The notes beneath the pieces are model-generated. The model had not been told where the DNA came from. It worked only from the letters and a program-made list of their open reading frames with translations, and made no database searches. This document shows positions 10,101-17,146 of a stretch of 64,000 nucleotides of DNA, one piece after another. This DNA is from Streptomyces sp. SLBN-118 (lineage in GTDB: Bacteria > Actinomycetota > Actinomycetes > Streptomycetales > Streptomycetaceae): NCBI RefSeq assembly GCF_006715635.1, contig NZ_VFNP01000002.1, forward strand, positions 3,348,001-3,412,000, in the 5' to 3' direction. A program made the position numbers and the translations under genes. Position 1 is the stretch's first letter. Every line of letters begins with the position of its first letter.

Positions 10101-11798
10101 GACCAACTCGCCCAAGCCGATGGCCCCGACACCACCCTCTCCCTGCTGCGGGACCGATACGGCCGCCTACGCTCGGAGACGGTCAACGGGCGGGCGACGA
10201 CACATGTATATGACGAACTCGGCCGCCGCATCGGACGCACCACGCCCTCCGGTGCAGTCAGCACCTGGACTTACGACGCTGTCGGCCGCCGCGCGGAACT
10301 TACGACCTCCGGCCGCACGCTGGCCTTCACCTACGACGCCGCGGGCCACGAGACCGCACGCCAGGTCGGTGACTCGCTGACCCTCGCGAGCACATTCGAC
10401 GAGGTTGGACGTCTGGTGGACCAGGCGGTAAGCGGTCGGTGTGGCAAAACCTTGAGCCACCGTGCCTATCGCTACCGCGCCGACGGAACTCTCAACGGTG
10501 TCGACGACCAACTGCGCGGTACCCGCACGTTCGACCTGGACATGGTGGGTCGAGTCACCGCGGTCCGGGCCGCAGGATGGACGGAACGCTACGCCTACGA
10601 CGAGGTTGGCAATCAGACCACGGCCTCATGGCCCGTGGGGCACCCCGGTCAGGAGGCGGTCGGAGCACGTGCATACCAAGGCACCCGCATCACCCGCGCC
10701 GGGAACGTGCGCTACGAACACGACGCCCTCGGCCGCGTCACGCTCCGGCAGAAGAGTCGGCTCTCGCGCAAACCAGACACCTGGCGCTACGAATGGGATG
10801 CCGAAGACCGCCTGACCACCGTGACCACTCCCGACGGCACTCAATGGCGCTACACTTATGACCCCCTGGGCCGTCGCACCGTCAAAATGCGGATGGCAGC
10901 CGACGGCCACACGGTCGTCGAGCGTGTCGCCTTCGCCTGGGACGGCACCACCCTGTGCGAAGAAACCACCACATCACCGCAGTTGCCAAACTCCGTCACC
11001 CTCACATGGGACCACGAAGGGCTGCACCCACTCGCCCAAACCGAACGCATCACGGCTGCCGCCGATGCGCCCCAGCCCGAGATTGACTCTCGCTTCTTCG
11101 CCATTGTCACCGACCTCGTCGGTACACCGACGGATTTGGTCGACGAGAACGGAAGCCTCGCCTGGCACGCCCGCTCGACCCTCTGGGGCACAACCACCTG
11201 GGCAGCAGACGGCATCGCGTACACGCCCCTTCGCTTTCCCGGTCAGTACTACGATCCCGAGACGGGCCTGCACCACAACTACTTCCGCACGTACGACCCC
11301 GAAACCGCTCGCTACCTCACGCCGGATCCCCTCGGTCTCACCCCGGCACCCAACCCGGCCACCTACGTCCACAACCCAACGGGGTGGACGGACTTTCTTG
11401 GCCTCGCCCCGGACTACAACGACTCAGTCCCCATCTACCGCACCCCCAAGGCGGCTCACGCACAGTACGAACTCGACCACGGACCAAATCCCGCGAACCA
11501 TCAGCCCGGCGTCGACATCGGGGGCGGCATCCTCTCGGACGGGAAAATCTACTTCGGCGAACGCGGGGTAGCTGCTGAGTACGCAGGGCCCAACGGACTC
11601 AACTTCGCCAAGGGCATGGTTCAGTACGATATGCACCCGTCTTTCCTCTCCGAATTCGCCGAACATGCGAAGGTGCACGACCGTAATGGCCCGGGCGGAG
11701 CTGTCAGGCTTGAGTTTGAAGTCCCTGTGGATAAACTGGACAGGTTCAACGAACTGACCCGTCATAGATCTTGGGTCCGGATATATGGAGATCCCTAA
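7101..11798 (+). CDS. RHS/YD-repeat polymorphic toxin with WXG N-terminus
   Basis: 1565 residues from the ATG at 7101, which overlaps the preceding stop. Residues 1-60 carry amphipathic repeats (VDKG.., VGEG..). Residues 100-165 contain a WXG motif (SHWKGEAANAF) typical of type VII substrates. Around 410-480 is the DUF6531-like start of the RHS shell (DPVDLATGTMYLPQTDV). About 540-1380 is filled with YD repeats (YDxxGxLxxxTDPLG). The RHS core (DPETGLHHNYFRTYDPETARY) and cut-site region DFLGLAP occur at about 1382-1436. The remaining roughly 129 residues form the toxic tip, with YRTP near its start and IYFGERGVAAEYA, resembling ADP-ribosyltransferase-like toxins. It is presumably exported and self-cleaved; the tip's activity is inference. 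Confidence 0.9.
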   Translation: MPDWGGWVDKGIDLVDKGVDKAKEKVGEGVDWATDKVGEGLDKVGAHDWADAVEDWGDETASSLGAEVGEQQLGQTEEANELIHGNPGKIAETVKNLRDFKTAFDLVGGGMKKLDASHWKGEAANAFREKFQTLPTDWLRAADAFEDAAKALETYSKSITSAQGKAKEAIALYKEGNESSKTAAEAYNKKVDAYNDARNGDNPLPKPDPFSDPGEAKRERAQEILKEARTHRNEAAETAKKAVTAALAHAPKEPHGREKLKLEAMDYALGQSFELAHFGGGVVKGTAGLLNFVRSVNPTDPYNLTHPAEYYKGLNMTLAGLASTAANPDRALKNAWDAAKGDPSEFLGRLVPELVGSKGAGLVRGGIRAGMRNGVKHGLEEGAESAARKGVNDPAKPSRPQEAVESKGTDPVDLATGTMYLPQTDVTLPGVLPLVFRRRLASDYRAGRWFGPSWSSTADQRLEIDSEGIVFVCEDGLLLAYPHPAPGVPVMPSHGPRWPLDRDNDGDFTVTDPDTGRVWLFSTRSADVALLVQIDDRNGNWITFEYDETGTPTGIVHHGGYHLKFTTDQGRITALHLACAAPDGTDQEILRYGYAGGHLTEVINSSGLPLRFAYDERARVTSWTDTNGSRYEYNYDDRDRCIAEGGTEGHMALRLDYGGIDAETGLRVTTTTTSSGGVHRYLINEAHQVVAEIDPLGAVTRYERDRYNRLLSTTDPLDHHAQFDYDEAGNLVRVTRPDGRESRTEYNDLGLPLKVNGFDGTSRRHAYDERGNCISVTSPAGQTTRFTYDEGGRLTAITDPLGHRTTVAYDSAGLPIRITDPLGAMTRYERDAFGRPITVIDPLGAITRMEWTVEGRLASRTAPDQTRATWTYDGEGNCVTHTDALGSLTRFEYGHFDLLTARTTPDGTRYEFEHDAELRLTQVLNPLGLQWIYAYDPAGNLIRETDFDDRVLTYEHDAAGRLTSRTNTLGQSIVFERNELGQVIRKNVDGQVTTFVYDVTDQLAQADGPDTTLSLLRDRYGRLRSETVNGRATTHVYDELGRRIGRTTPSGAVSTWTYDAVGRRAELTTSGRTLAFTYDAAGHETARQVGDSLTLASTFDEVGRLVDQAVSGRCGKTLSHRAYRYRADGTLNGVDDQLRGTRTFDLDMVGRVTAVRAAGWTERYAYDEVGNQTTASWPVGHPGQEAVGARAYQGTRITRAGNVRYEHDALGRVTLRQKSRLSRKPDTWRYEWDAEDRLTTVTTPDGTQWRYTYDPLGRRTVKMRMAADGHTVVERVAFAWDGTTLCEETTTSPQLPNSVTLTWDHEGLHPLAQTERITAAADAPQPEIDSRFFAIVTDLVGTPTDLVDENGSLAWHARSTLWGTTTWAADGIAYTPLRFPGQYYDPETGLHHNYFRTYDPETARYLTPDPLGLTPAPNPATYVHNPTGWTDFLGLAPDYNDSVPIYRTPKAAHAQYELDHGPNPANHQPGVDIGGGILSDGKIYFGERGVAAEYAGPNGLNFAKGMVQYDMHPSFLSEFAEHAKVHDRNGPGGAVRLEFEVPVDKLDRFNELTRHRSWVRIYGDP

Positions 11799-12058
11799 TG
11801 CCGCGGTTGGTGAATCACCAGGAAGTCGACGTCACGATCACGGCCGTCGCCCCCGTCGGATCACGAGTCGACGCCGACGGCATCATCGGCTTCATCGACC
11901 AGGTCAAACATCCCTCCTGGTGGTCCGCGGAAGAAGCACCTCCGCAGGTCGGCGATCACCTGCACGCAGTTGTCCTGGACGACTCCAGAACCCCTCCCCG
12001 GCTCAGCGCACTCCAGAAGGACATCGACATCGCGCGGGAGCTGCGCAAGCGCGCGTGA
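11798..12058 (+). CDS. S1/OB-fold-like small protein, candidate immunity protein
   Basis: 86 residues. The start overlaps the toxin stop (TAATG), the position expected of a cognate immunity gene. The sequence VNHQEVDVTITAVAPVGSRV and the following DADGIIGFIDQVKHPSWW segment resemble an S1/OB-fold beta-barrel, then an acidic strand (GDHLHAVVLDDSRTPPRLSA) and a basic C-terminal helix. An S1-like fold is unusual for an immunity protein, so either it neutralises the tip by direct binding or it is a rescue-type RNA-binding factor. A partial, decayed second copy lies at about 12925-13016. The immunity role is inferred from position only. Confidence 0.65.
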   Translation: MPRLVNHQEVDVTITAVAPVGSRVDADGIIGFIDQVKHPSWWSAEEAPPQVGDHLHAVVLDDSRTPPRLSALQKDIDIARELRKRA

Positions 12059-12288
12059 AGCTCTGGCGCATTCCGTCCACCCTCGCCGCTGCTGACCTCT
12101 GGGGTACATACCTCACGGATGCGGATCGGGGTGTGCATGGGCTGGGGATCTGCTCCACCCTCAGAGAGGTTGACCGGGCGTTCGACGACGACTTCGTGGA
12201 TGTGGTCGACGGCGGAGGCTTGTCGCTGCGCCAGGACAACGGTTCCCCGAGTCGTCGTTCAACACAGAGAAGGAACTCGCGTCTCTGA
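12055..12288 (+). pseudogene. truncated immunity-type gene, broken near its 3' end
   Basis: A GTG at 12055 overlaps the previous stop (GTGA) and opens MKLWRIPSTLAAADLWGTY followed by LTDADRGVHGLGICSTLREV, a well-formed globular start. The original frame runs on into basic nonsense after LSLRQDNG (about 12240) and stops at 12288. A one-frame shift at 12241-12243 would continue plausibly as FPESSFNTEKELASLIQL. The gene therefore looks frameshifted and then cut by the recombination that brought in the next toxin tail. No family is recognised; an immunity role is guessed from its place in the cassette array. Confidence 0.5.
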
Positions 12289-12289
12289 T

Positions 12290-12424
12290 CCAGCTTCGAC
12301 TGTGCAGACATTCGAGAAAAGCACGAGCGTCAACGGAATGAGTGCCGGGTACCGTCTCGTTGTCGATTCCACGGACGGAAATTGCATCACGTTCTTCCCC
12401 GCAGGAAAGAGTTACACGCCGTGA
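12290..12424 (+). pseudogene. orphan toxin C-terminal tail
   Basis: In the frame starting at 12242, the end of this stretch reads DPASTVQTFEKSTSVNGMSA, then GYRLVVDSTDGNCITFFPAG and stops at 12424. It has no start codon of its own and is joined to the wreck of the preceding gene. Its stop overlaps the GTG of the next gene (GTGA), exactly as toxin tips overlap their immunity genes. It looks like the last 40-odd residues of an RHS-type toxin tip left as an orphan module. The enzymatic class cannot be told. Confidence 0.5.
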
Positions 12425-12885
12425 TCAAAATTAGATTCTCGGTACGCCCCGACCAGGGTGAAAATAGCGGGTTCGACCTCGGTGACATGGAGTTCTCCGG
12501 CGATCTGGGGCGAGTTGGTTCAACGGGCCGCACGCCCGACCAGGGGATGATGATCTATCTTTCCGTATCCCTACTCCTCGACACGTTTCGCCTTTTCCTG
12601 GAAGGAAGCCAGAGCGTATTCAGCTACACAGGTGCCGACACGTCATTCAATGTCCGTGTCCGCCGGATCAAGAAGGGTAGGCTTTCCGTTTTCCTCAATA
12701 AGGAACCCGTAACCAATGCTAGCCAAGCCGAATTGAGTAACGCGCTACTGGTCGCCGCCGAAGAATTCTTGGCAGAGGTATTGGACCTTCCCGAAACCGA
12801 CGTTGCCAGAATCGACTACCTCGGCGCGCTCGAACGATTTCGACCTCTGGTCGACCCGACGCATCCTAAGACGCGACACGCGTGA
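12421..12885 (+). CDS. candidate immunity protein of the orphan toxin tail
   Basis: 154 residues from a GTG at 12421 that overlaps the orphan toxin stop by 4 nt. It starts IKIRFSVRPDQGENSGFDLG and has a long hydrophobic-alternating middle (MMIYLSVSLLLDTFRLFLEG) and an acidic C-terminal helix (AAEEFLAEVLDLPETDVARI). Composition is clearly less GC-rich than the neighbours (attagattctc, gaattcttgg), a common trait of recently acquired toxin-immunity modules. No known family recognised; the immunity role rests on the coupling with the toxin tail. Confidence 0.6.
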   Translation: MIKIRFSVRPDQGENSGFDLGDMEFSGDLGRVGSTGRTPDQGMMIYLSVSLLLDTFRLFLEGSQSVFSYTGADTSFNVRVRRIKKGRLSVFLNKEPVTNASQAELSNALLVAAEEFLAEVLDLPETDVARIDYLGALERFRPLVDPTHPKTRHA

Positions 12886-12924
12886 GGCAACCTCGCCAGA
12901 GAACCCACCAGGCTCGAGAACGGC

Positions 12925-13016
12925 GCTGGTGAATCACGGGGAAATCGACGTAACGATCACCACCGCCGCCGTCGGATCACGAGTCGACGCGGACGGCGTC
13001 ATCGACGAGGTCACGG
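12925..13016 (+). pseudogene. decayed partial copy of the S1-like immunity gene
   Basis: LVNHGEIDVTITTAAVGSRV followed by DADGVIDEV matches the start of the gene at 11798 (LVNHQEVDVTITAVAPVGSR...) both in protein and in DNA, with small in-frame deletions. No ATG is placed as in the parent, and after about 13016 the similarity ends abruptly. It is a fragment left by duplication or recombination between immunity genes. Confidence 0.65.
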
Positions 13017-13072
13017 ATGTATCCAATTCACTCCGTCACAGATATCGCAATTCGCGGCGGAGGCGTACAAGC

Positions 13073-13384
13073 ATGGCCGAGGCCAGCAGGATTCAGATCC
13101 ATTCCGTCGAAGAGTCGAATGAGGCCGGAGGCATCTGCATCGCAAGGTGTGTCGGCGGGGTTGCACGGGTCGGGCAGGCTTTCGCCGTGGAGGGTGATTC
13201 GCAAACCAACCGCCCCGAACTGCGCGTCACTTTGGATCAAATCGAGCGGTACACCGGAGTATTTGTGGAGTTTTTCGATCCTCCGCATGCAGCCAGAATT
13301 TATCTCTCAGGGGAATCCGTCGGAGCGCTGAGCAGAGGATCTATCGTCGTTTCCTCGGCGTCAGGTACGCACGTTTCGCAGTAG
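13073..13384 (+). CDS. small beta-barrel-like protein, candidate immunity gene
   Basis: 103 residues from the ATG at 13073. RIQIHSVEESNEAGGICIAR followed by CVGGVARVGQAFAVEG resembles the translation-factor (EF-Tu domain 2-like) barrel pattern; a second strand-rich part follows (LRVTLDQIERYTGVFVEFFD, then a Gly/Ser-rich end). Just upstream, and overlapping it in another frame (to 13122), is IQFTPSQISQFAAEAYKHGR, which looks like another orphan toxin tail. It fits the cassette pattern of toxin end plus overlapping immunity gene. Function unproven; the start could also be further upstream. Confidence 0.5.
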   Translation: MAEASRIQIHSVEESNEAGGICIARCVGGVARVGQAFAVEGDSQTNRPELRVTLDQIERYTGVFVEFFDPPHAARIYLSGESVGALSRGSIVVSSASGTHVSQ

Positions 13385-13401
13385 CCGCCAAATCCACCCA
13401 T

Positions 13402-13470
13402 CGCAGCGCCAGTTCGGCCCAGACTGCCGTCTTACCGACGACGCCTTCGGCGGTGCCCCATCCCTGGCGA
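13402..13470 (-). pseudogene. remnant of an ATP-binding (HATPase_c) protein C-terminus
   Basis: Read on the minus strand this stretch gives RQGWGTAEGVVGKTAVWAEL, closely matching the end of the intact HATPase_c gene at 14109-14525 (ATAWGTADRDVGKTVWAELP). Only about 20 residues survive, without a start. It abuts the frameshifted gene at 13480-14025, implying a recombination junction between two regulatory or immunity loci. Confidence 0.6.
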
Positions 13471-13479
13471 CTACGCGGC

Positions 13480-14025
13480 CACAGGAGCTGCGGCGCCTTC
13501 CCACTGAGCGGATCCGCATTCCATATCGCTGGCAGATCGCTGCCGCAAAAGACACGGCGAAATCACCCTCGCGCACAATGTTGTTCTCCTGGCAGCTCTC
13601 ACAGCGCCGGAACACCACCTCATGGGTGAAACCATTGGGGCGAGCAAACCCCGCCCCGTCCAACGCATCGGCGACCGCCGGCCACGAGCTGATGTCAGGG
13701 CAATAACCAGTCGACTGGTTACTGACCCAAGTGACCGCCCAATGACCCGACTCGCGACTGAAGCCCATCTCGCCTCACTCAAAACCCGGCCGCCACCTGC
13801 ACATGCCACGTGCTCACTACGCCGCGACGCCAGCCGCAGCCCGGCGTCCAAGTCGATGACGAACGTGAACGGCTCGTCCAGCTCCGCCTTTGCGCGTTCA
13901 GAAGCCCAGCCCTCGAAGTCGGACACCGAATGGATCATCTGGCTCTCGCTGCCAAGCCTGACCATAGCCCTCAGATCAGCGGGCCAAACATAACGATAAA
14001 TCCGCCCCGTATTCACACAAGCCAA
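13480..14025 (-). pseudogene. frameshifted gene, small Cys-containing protein
   Basis: The N-terminal part from 14025 is intact (IYRYVWPADLRAMVRLGSES, then FTFVIDLDAGLRLA and RRSEHVACAGG). A frameshift near 13772-13784 moves the reading to another frame (GEMGFSRESGHWAVTWVSNQ, then STGYCPDISSWPAVADAL and VVFRRCESCQENNIVRE). A second shift near 13541-13552 leads to CGSDLPAIWNADP. Joined, these give a coherent protein with a CxxC pair and a later Cys, a plan I associate with hypothetical Streptomyces proteins near toxin loci. Two independent frameshifts make it a pseudogene unless the sequence is in error. Confidence 0.6.
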
Positions 14026-14108
14026 CCTAACCCACGTGTAAGCAACTCACCTCGCGGTGGGTGAGCCACCAATGGCCCGGGGTGATGACCGGCGAGGAAT
14101 TAAAGGGT

Positions 14109-14525
14109 TCACCGCCGCGGCAGTTCTGCCCAGACCGTCTTGCCGACGTCGCGGTCCGCCGTGCCCCACGCCGTGGCGAGTGCGTCGACCAGGAGCAGGC
14201 CGCGGCCCGTCTCCGAGTCGGGGGTTGGTGGCCTCGGGGACGGTTCGCGGTCGGCTCGGGCGTCCGAGACCTCGATGCGGAGGGTCATCGGGCTGAGCGT
14301 GAGGCGCAGTTCGAAGTCGCGGCCCTGGACGCGGGCGTGGGTGACCGCGTTCGCGCTCAGCTCGGCGACGATCAGGGCGGCCGAGTCGGAGAGGTCGCTG
14401 CCGTAGGGGATGCCCCAGCCGTTGAGCTGGTGGACAGCGAGGTGGCGGGCCACGCGGGCGCCCCGGCGGGTGGCGCTGAAGCGTTGGGTGAACTCGGACG
14501 TGGGGGTGGTGATTTCAGCTTTCAC
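14109..14525 (-). CDS. ATP-binding (HATPase_c) anti-sigma-type regulatory protein
   Basis: 138 residues from a GTG at 14525 (VKAEITTPTS). The GHKL/Bergerat fold is seen as SDSAALIVAELSANAVTHAR (N box, Glu and Asn), RIEVSDARADREP (G1), TGRGLLLVDALATAWGT (G2), and the terminal strand GKTVWAELPRR. It lies divergently 124 nt from the XRE/DUF5753 gene. The trio ATP-binding protein, XRE/DUF5753 and DUF397 is a repeated Streptomyces regulatory set (WhiJ/AbaA-like). Longer upstream in-frame starts exist but lie outside the domain. Confidence 0.85.
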   Translation of the reverse strand: MKAEITTPTSEFTQRFSATRRGARVARHLAVHQLNGWGIPYGSDLSDSAALIVAELSANAVTHARVQGRDFELRLTLSPMTLRIEVSDARADREPSPRPPTPDSETGRGLLLVDALATAWGTADRDVGKTVWAELPRR

Positions 14526-14649
14526 GTCACTGAGCGTGGCCGGTTCGCCGTACCCTGACCAGGAGTGAAATGGAGACTCTGGGTAACTGTACGGGCACGG
14601 ACGGCAGGCTGTACGGAACGTCGGTCGTGTCCCGAGAAGGCGGTACGGC

Positions 14650-15504
14650 ATGACGGAAGAGCGGCCGGAGCGGCCGGCTGAAGTGGACGGGACAGCGCAC
14701 CTCTTCAGGGCGCTCGGCAAGCAAATCAAGGTGTTGCGGGAGCAGGCGGGGCTGAGCCAGCGGGAGTTGGGGGTTGCCGCGCACTGCGGCGAGGATCTGA
14801 TCTCGTCGATCGAGCGTGGTGTACGGACGCCGCAGCCCGACTTCCTTGAGCGGGTGGATGGGTTACTGGCTGCGGGGGGCGTGCTGGAAGCAGCCGTCGA
14901 GGACGTACGGGAGGCTCAGGCGAAGGCGCGGACGCGGCATCCGGACTGGTTCCGGGATTATGCGCGAGCCGAGGCGGACGCTGTCTCTCTGCACATCTAC
15001 AGCAATCAGGCTGTCCCTGGGCTGCTTCAGACCGAGGAGTATGCGCGCGCCATCTTCACCCAACGGCGGCCGCTGCTCGACGAGGAGACCATCGAGAAGC
15101 GGGTGGCGGACAGGCTGGCCCGGCAGCAGATCTTCGAGCGGTGGCCCGCGCCGACTTTCAGCCATGTGCTGGAGGAGGCGGTGCTGCAACGACCGATCGG
15201 TGGGAATACCGTCCATCAGCACCAGTTGCGGCAGCTGCTGCGCATCGGACGACTGCGGACCGTGGAGTTCCAGGTGATGCCGACCGACCGCGAGGAACAT
15301 CCCAGCATGGACGGTGCGTTCACTCTGCTGACACCCAAGGGGCGGCAGCAGGCGGCGTACACGGAGGTCCAGGGGTACTCGAGGCTGGTCACCGAACCCG
15401 ACGAAGTCCGTGTCTTCGCCGAACGTTATGGGATCATCCGAGCGCAGGCTCTCACGCCCCGTGAGTCATTGGCCCTGATCGAGAAGATGCTGGGAGAACG
15501 ATGA
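14650..15504 (+). CDS. XRE-family regulator with DUF5753 (WhiJ/BldB-associated type)
   Basis: 284 residues. The N-terminal helix-turn-helix (residues 17-75: LGKQIKVLREQAGLSQRELG ... SSIERGVRTPQPDFLERVDG) is followed by the DUF5753 ligand/partner domain (HIYSNQAVPGLLQTEEYARA ... VEFQVMPTDREEHPSMDGAF). Codon 72 is a TTA (14863-14865), so translation should depend on the rare bldA leucyl-tRNA, linking it to development. Its stop overlaps the DUF397 start (ATGA). It probably acts with the DUF397 partner and the divergent ATP-binding protein. Confidence 0.9.
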   Translation: MTEERPERPAEVDGTAHLFRALGKQIKVLREQAGLSQRELGVAAHCGEDLISSIERGVRTPQPDFLERVDGLLAAGGVLEAAVEDVREAQAKARTRHPDWFRDYARAEADAVSLHIYSNQAVPGLLQTEEYARAIFTQRRPLLDEETIEKRVADRLARQQIFERWPAPTFSHVLEEAVLQRPIGGNTVHQHQLRQLLRIGRLRTVEFQVMPTDREEHPSMDGAFTLLTPKGRQQAAYTEVQGYSRLVTEPDEVRVFAERYGIIRAQALTPRESLALIEKMLGER

Positions 15505-15695
15505 ACACCGAGCAGCTCCACTGGTTCAAGAGCAGTTACAGCGGTGGCGAGGGCGGCGAGTGCCTGGAGGTCGCCACCACCCCCACCGCCATCCGCATCC
15601 GGGACTCCAAAGTCACCGACGGCCCCCAGCTCGCCGTCACCCCCGCCACCTGGTCCGCCTTCCTCGCGCACCCCGCGCTGCTCCCTCTGGACTAG
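15501..15695 (+). CDS. DUF397 small protein
   Basis: 64 residues: LHWFKSSYSGGEGGECLEVA, then IRIRDSKVTDGPQLAVTPATW and SAFLAH, which is the full DUF397 signature. It overlaps the XRE/DUF5753 gene by 4 nt and is certainly co-translated. DUF397 proteins are the usual partners of DUF5753 regulators and appear to modulate their DNA binding. Confidence 0.93.
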   Translation: MNTEQLHWFKSSYSGGEGGECLEVATTPTAIRIRDSKVTDGPQLAVTPATWSAFLAHPALLPLD

Positions 15696-15905
15696 CCCGC
15701 ACGCGTGTCTCCCGTGCGCGGCCCTCCCGTGTCGGCAGGCTCGGGGGGCGTGACCACATCACGACTGATCGCTGTCGCCGTACTGACCGCCGCCGCACTG
15801 TTCCCCGCCTACGCAATGTATGGGCCGCGCACCGGGGCGCCCACCGTGCAGGCGCCCGGTGCGGTCGGGGGCCGCGGCGACTGTCCGTACGGCAGGCAGT
15901 CGGCG

Positions 15906-15990
15906 GCTGACACCCACTCGGCGTCCTTCGGGTGCCGGGTCGACGCGTAGACCAGCTGGACGATGCGGCGCGGCTCATCCACGAGGTGGC
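15906..15990 (-). pseudogene. C-terminal remnant of a RelE/Txe-like toxin (copy 1)
   Basis: The minus strand reads HLVDEPRRIVQLVYASTRHP followed by KDAE, the typical end of an actinobacterial toxin partnered with a Phd/YefM-like antitoxin. The expected stop after KDAE has become TGG and the frame runs on. It follows the antitoxin remnant at 16005-16119 in operon order. The same end (VYASTRHPKDTE) occurs in copy 2 at 17147. A plus-strand open frame over 15705-15950 is probably a shadow. Confidence 0.55.
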
Positions 15991-16004
15991 GCGCACGGCA
16001 GCCG

Positions 16005-16119
16005 TCACTTCAAGAGCCGGGCCGCGATGTCGGCGGCCTCCTTGCGCTTGTGGTCGTGCCGGGCCGTCGCGAGGTACAGGTCCTCGCCGTCCCGGCGCGT
16101 GATGTGGGGACGGCGACCG
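16005..16119 (-). pseudogene. C-terminal remnant of a Phd/YefM-like antitoxin (copy 1)
   Basis: HITRRDGEDLYLATARHDHK and RKEAADIAARLLK match residues 28-60 of the antitoxin at 17206-17667 (HITRRDGEDMYLTTARHDRE...ADITARLF). DNA similarity starts abruptly near 16108. Upstream coding is lost: the plus-strand membrane-protein gene begins at 16147 instead. The stop sits in a GTGA context like that of the intact copy. Confidence 0.65.
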
Positions 16120-16146
16120 CTCCCCAAGATCACATATCGTGTAGCC

Positions 16147-16992
16147 ATGGCCATGCCACCTCCCCACCAGTCACCCGGTCCGTACGGACCTCCACAGCCC
16201 AACCCCTACGCCCAGCAGCCCTATCCGCACCCGCCCTACCCGCAGCAGGGATATCCGGGGCAGGGATATCCGGGGCAGCAGGGTTACCCGGGGCAGGCGG
16301 GGCCGGGCGGGTGGGGACAGCCGCCGACGGGGCCGCCGCAGCGCAAGAATCACGCCTGGCTGATCGTCGGTATCACTCTCGGGGCGATGGCCCTGCTTTT
16401 CGCTCTTTCCTACATCGGCAACATGGGCAGCGACTCCGAGCGCCCGGCCACGGCGTTTCCCGAGGCCGAGTACCGGCTCACGGTTCCGAAGACCCTCCTG
16501 GCCAACGAGTACAGGCTGGTCAAGGACGGGTCGGCGGACGCCGACGCCGAGGCTCAGAGGAAGGGTTACGGGGCCGGTCCGGATGCCCGCAATGTGAAAG
16601 CGGTCGTCGGCTCGTACACCGGTACCGCCACCGATGCCGCGCGCGGCGTCGTACTCACCGGCGTGTACGGGCAGTTCAACCATCCGGCTCAGGCACGCGA
16701 CAGTCTGCTCGACGGCATGAGAAAAGCCGAAGGGATGGACGAACCCAAGCCGCCGAAGACCATCACGCCACCCGGCTCGGACGTCGACATGACCTGCACG
16801 GTCATGCTTTCCACGGACAAGGACGGGACCTCCACCGTCCCGGTGTGCGCCTGGGGCGACGGCAATACGGCGGCCTACGTCGCCTTCCTCACCCCCGCGT
16901 CCGCCAAGCAGGACCCGGACACCGTCGACCTCAACACCACCGCTCAGCAGACGCTGAAGATACGGAACGAGATACGCCGACCTATCGGCTGA
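16147..16992 (+). CDS. proline-rich N-terminus, single-TM membrane-anchored protein
   Basis: 281 residues from the ATG at 16147. Residues 1-60 are a Pro/Gly/Tyr/Gln-rich cytosolic tail with PYPQQGYPGQGYPGQ-type repeats. A membrane helix (HAWLIVGITLGAMALLFALS) follows around 66-90. The remaining roughly 190 residues form an extracytoplasmic domain of the kind common in Streptomyces (YRLTVPKTLLANEYRLVKDG ... TAQQTLKIRNEIR). No enzymatic motif. It sits between the two toxin-antitoxin relics and shares no obvious operon. Confidence 0.8.
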   Translation: MAMPPPHQSPGPYGPPQPNPYAQQPYPHPPYPQQGYPGQGYPGQQGYPGQAGPGGWGQPPTGPPQRKNHAWLIVGITLGAMALLFALSYIGNMGSDSERPATAFPEAEYRLTVPKTLLANEYRLVKDGSADADAEAQRKGYGAGPDARNVKAVVGSYTGTATDAARGVVLTGVYGQFNHPAQARDSLLDGMRKAEGMDEPKPPKTITPPGSDVDMTCTVMLSTDKDGTSTVPVCAWGDGNTAAYVAFLTPASAKQDPDTVDLNTTAQQTLKIRNEIRRPIG

Positions 16993-17146
16993 ACGCATTC
17001 GGGGCAGCCGGAGTTGGGCTCCATCCTCTACGCAGCCTCCCGATCGGCCAGGGAGCAGAGACCCGGTCGGCGCAGGGGATTGTGGCCGTCGGGCCTGTGT
17101 TCGCCCGTACCAGATTCCGTACGTACGGGAAGGGGCCGGCCGATGC

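Noticed and set aside
15705..15950. 81-residue plus-strand frame with a hydrophobic start
   Set aside because: Its C-terminal GCRVDA is duplicated at 17160-17183 only because both lie antisense to the two toxin remnants; the minus-strand reading matches a known type of protein end.
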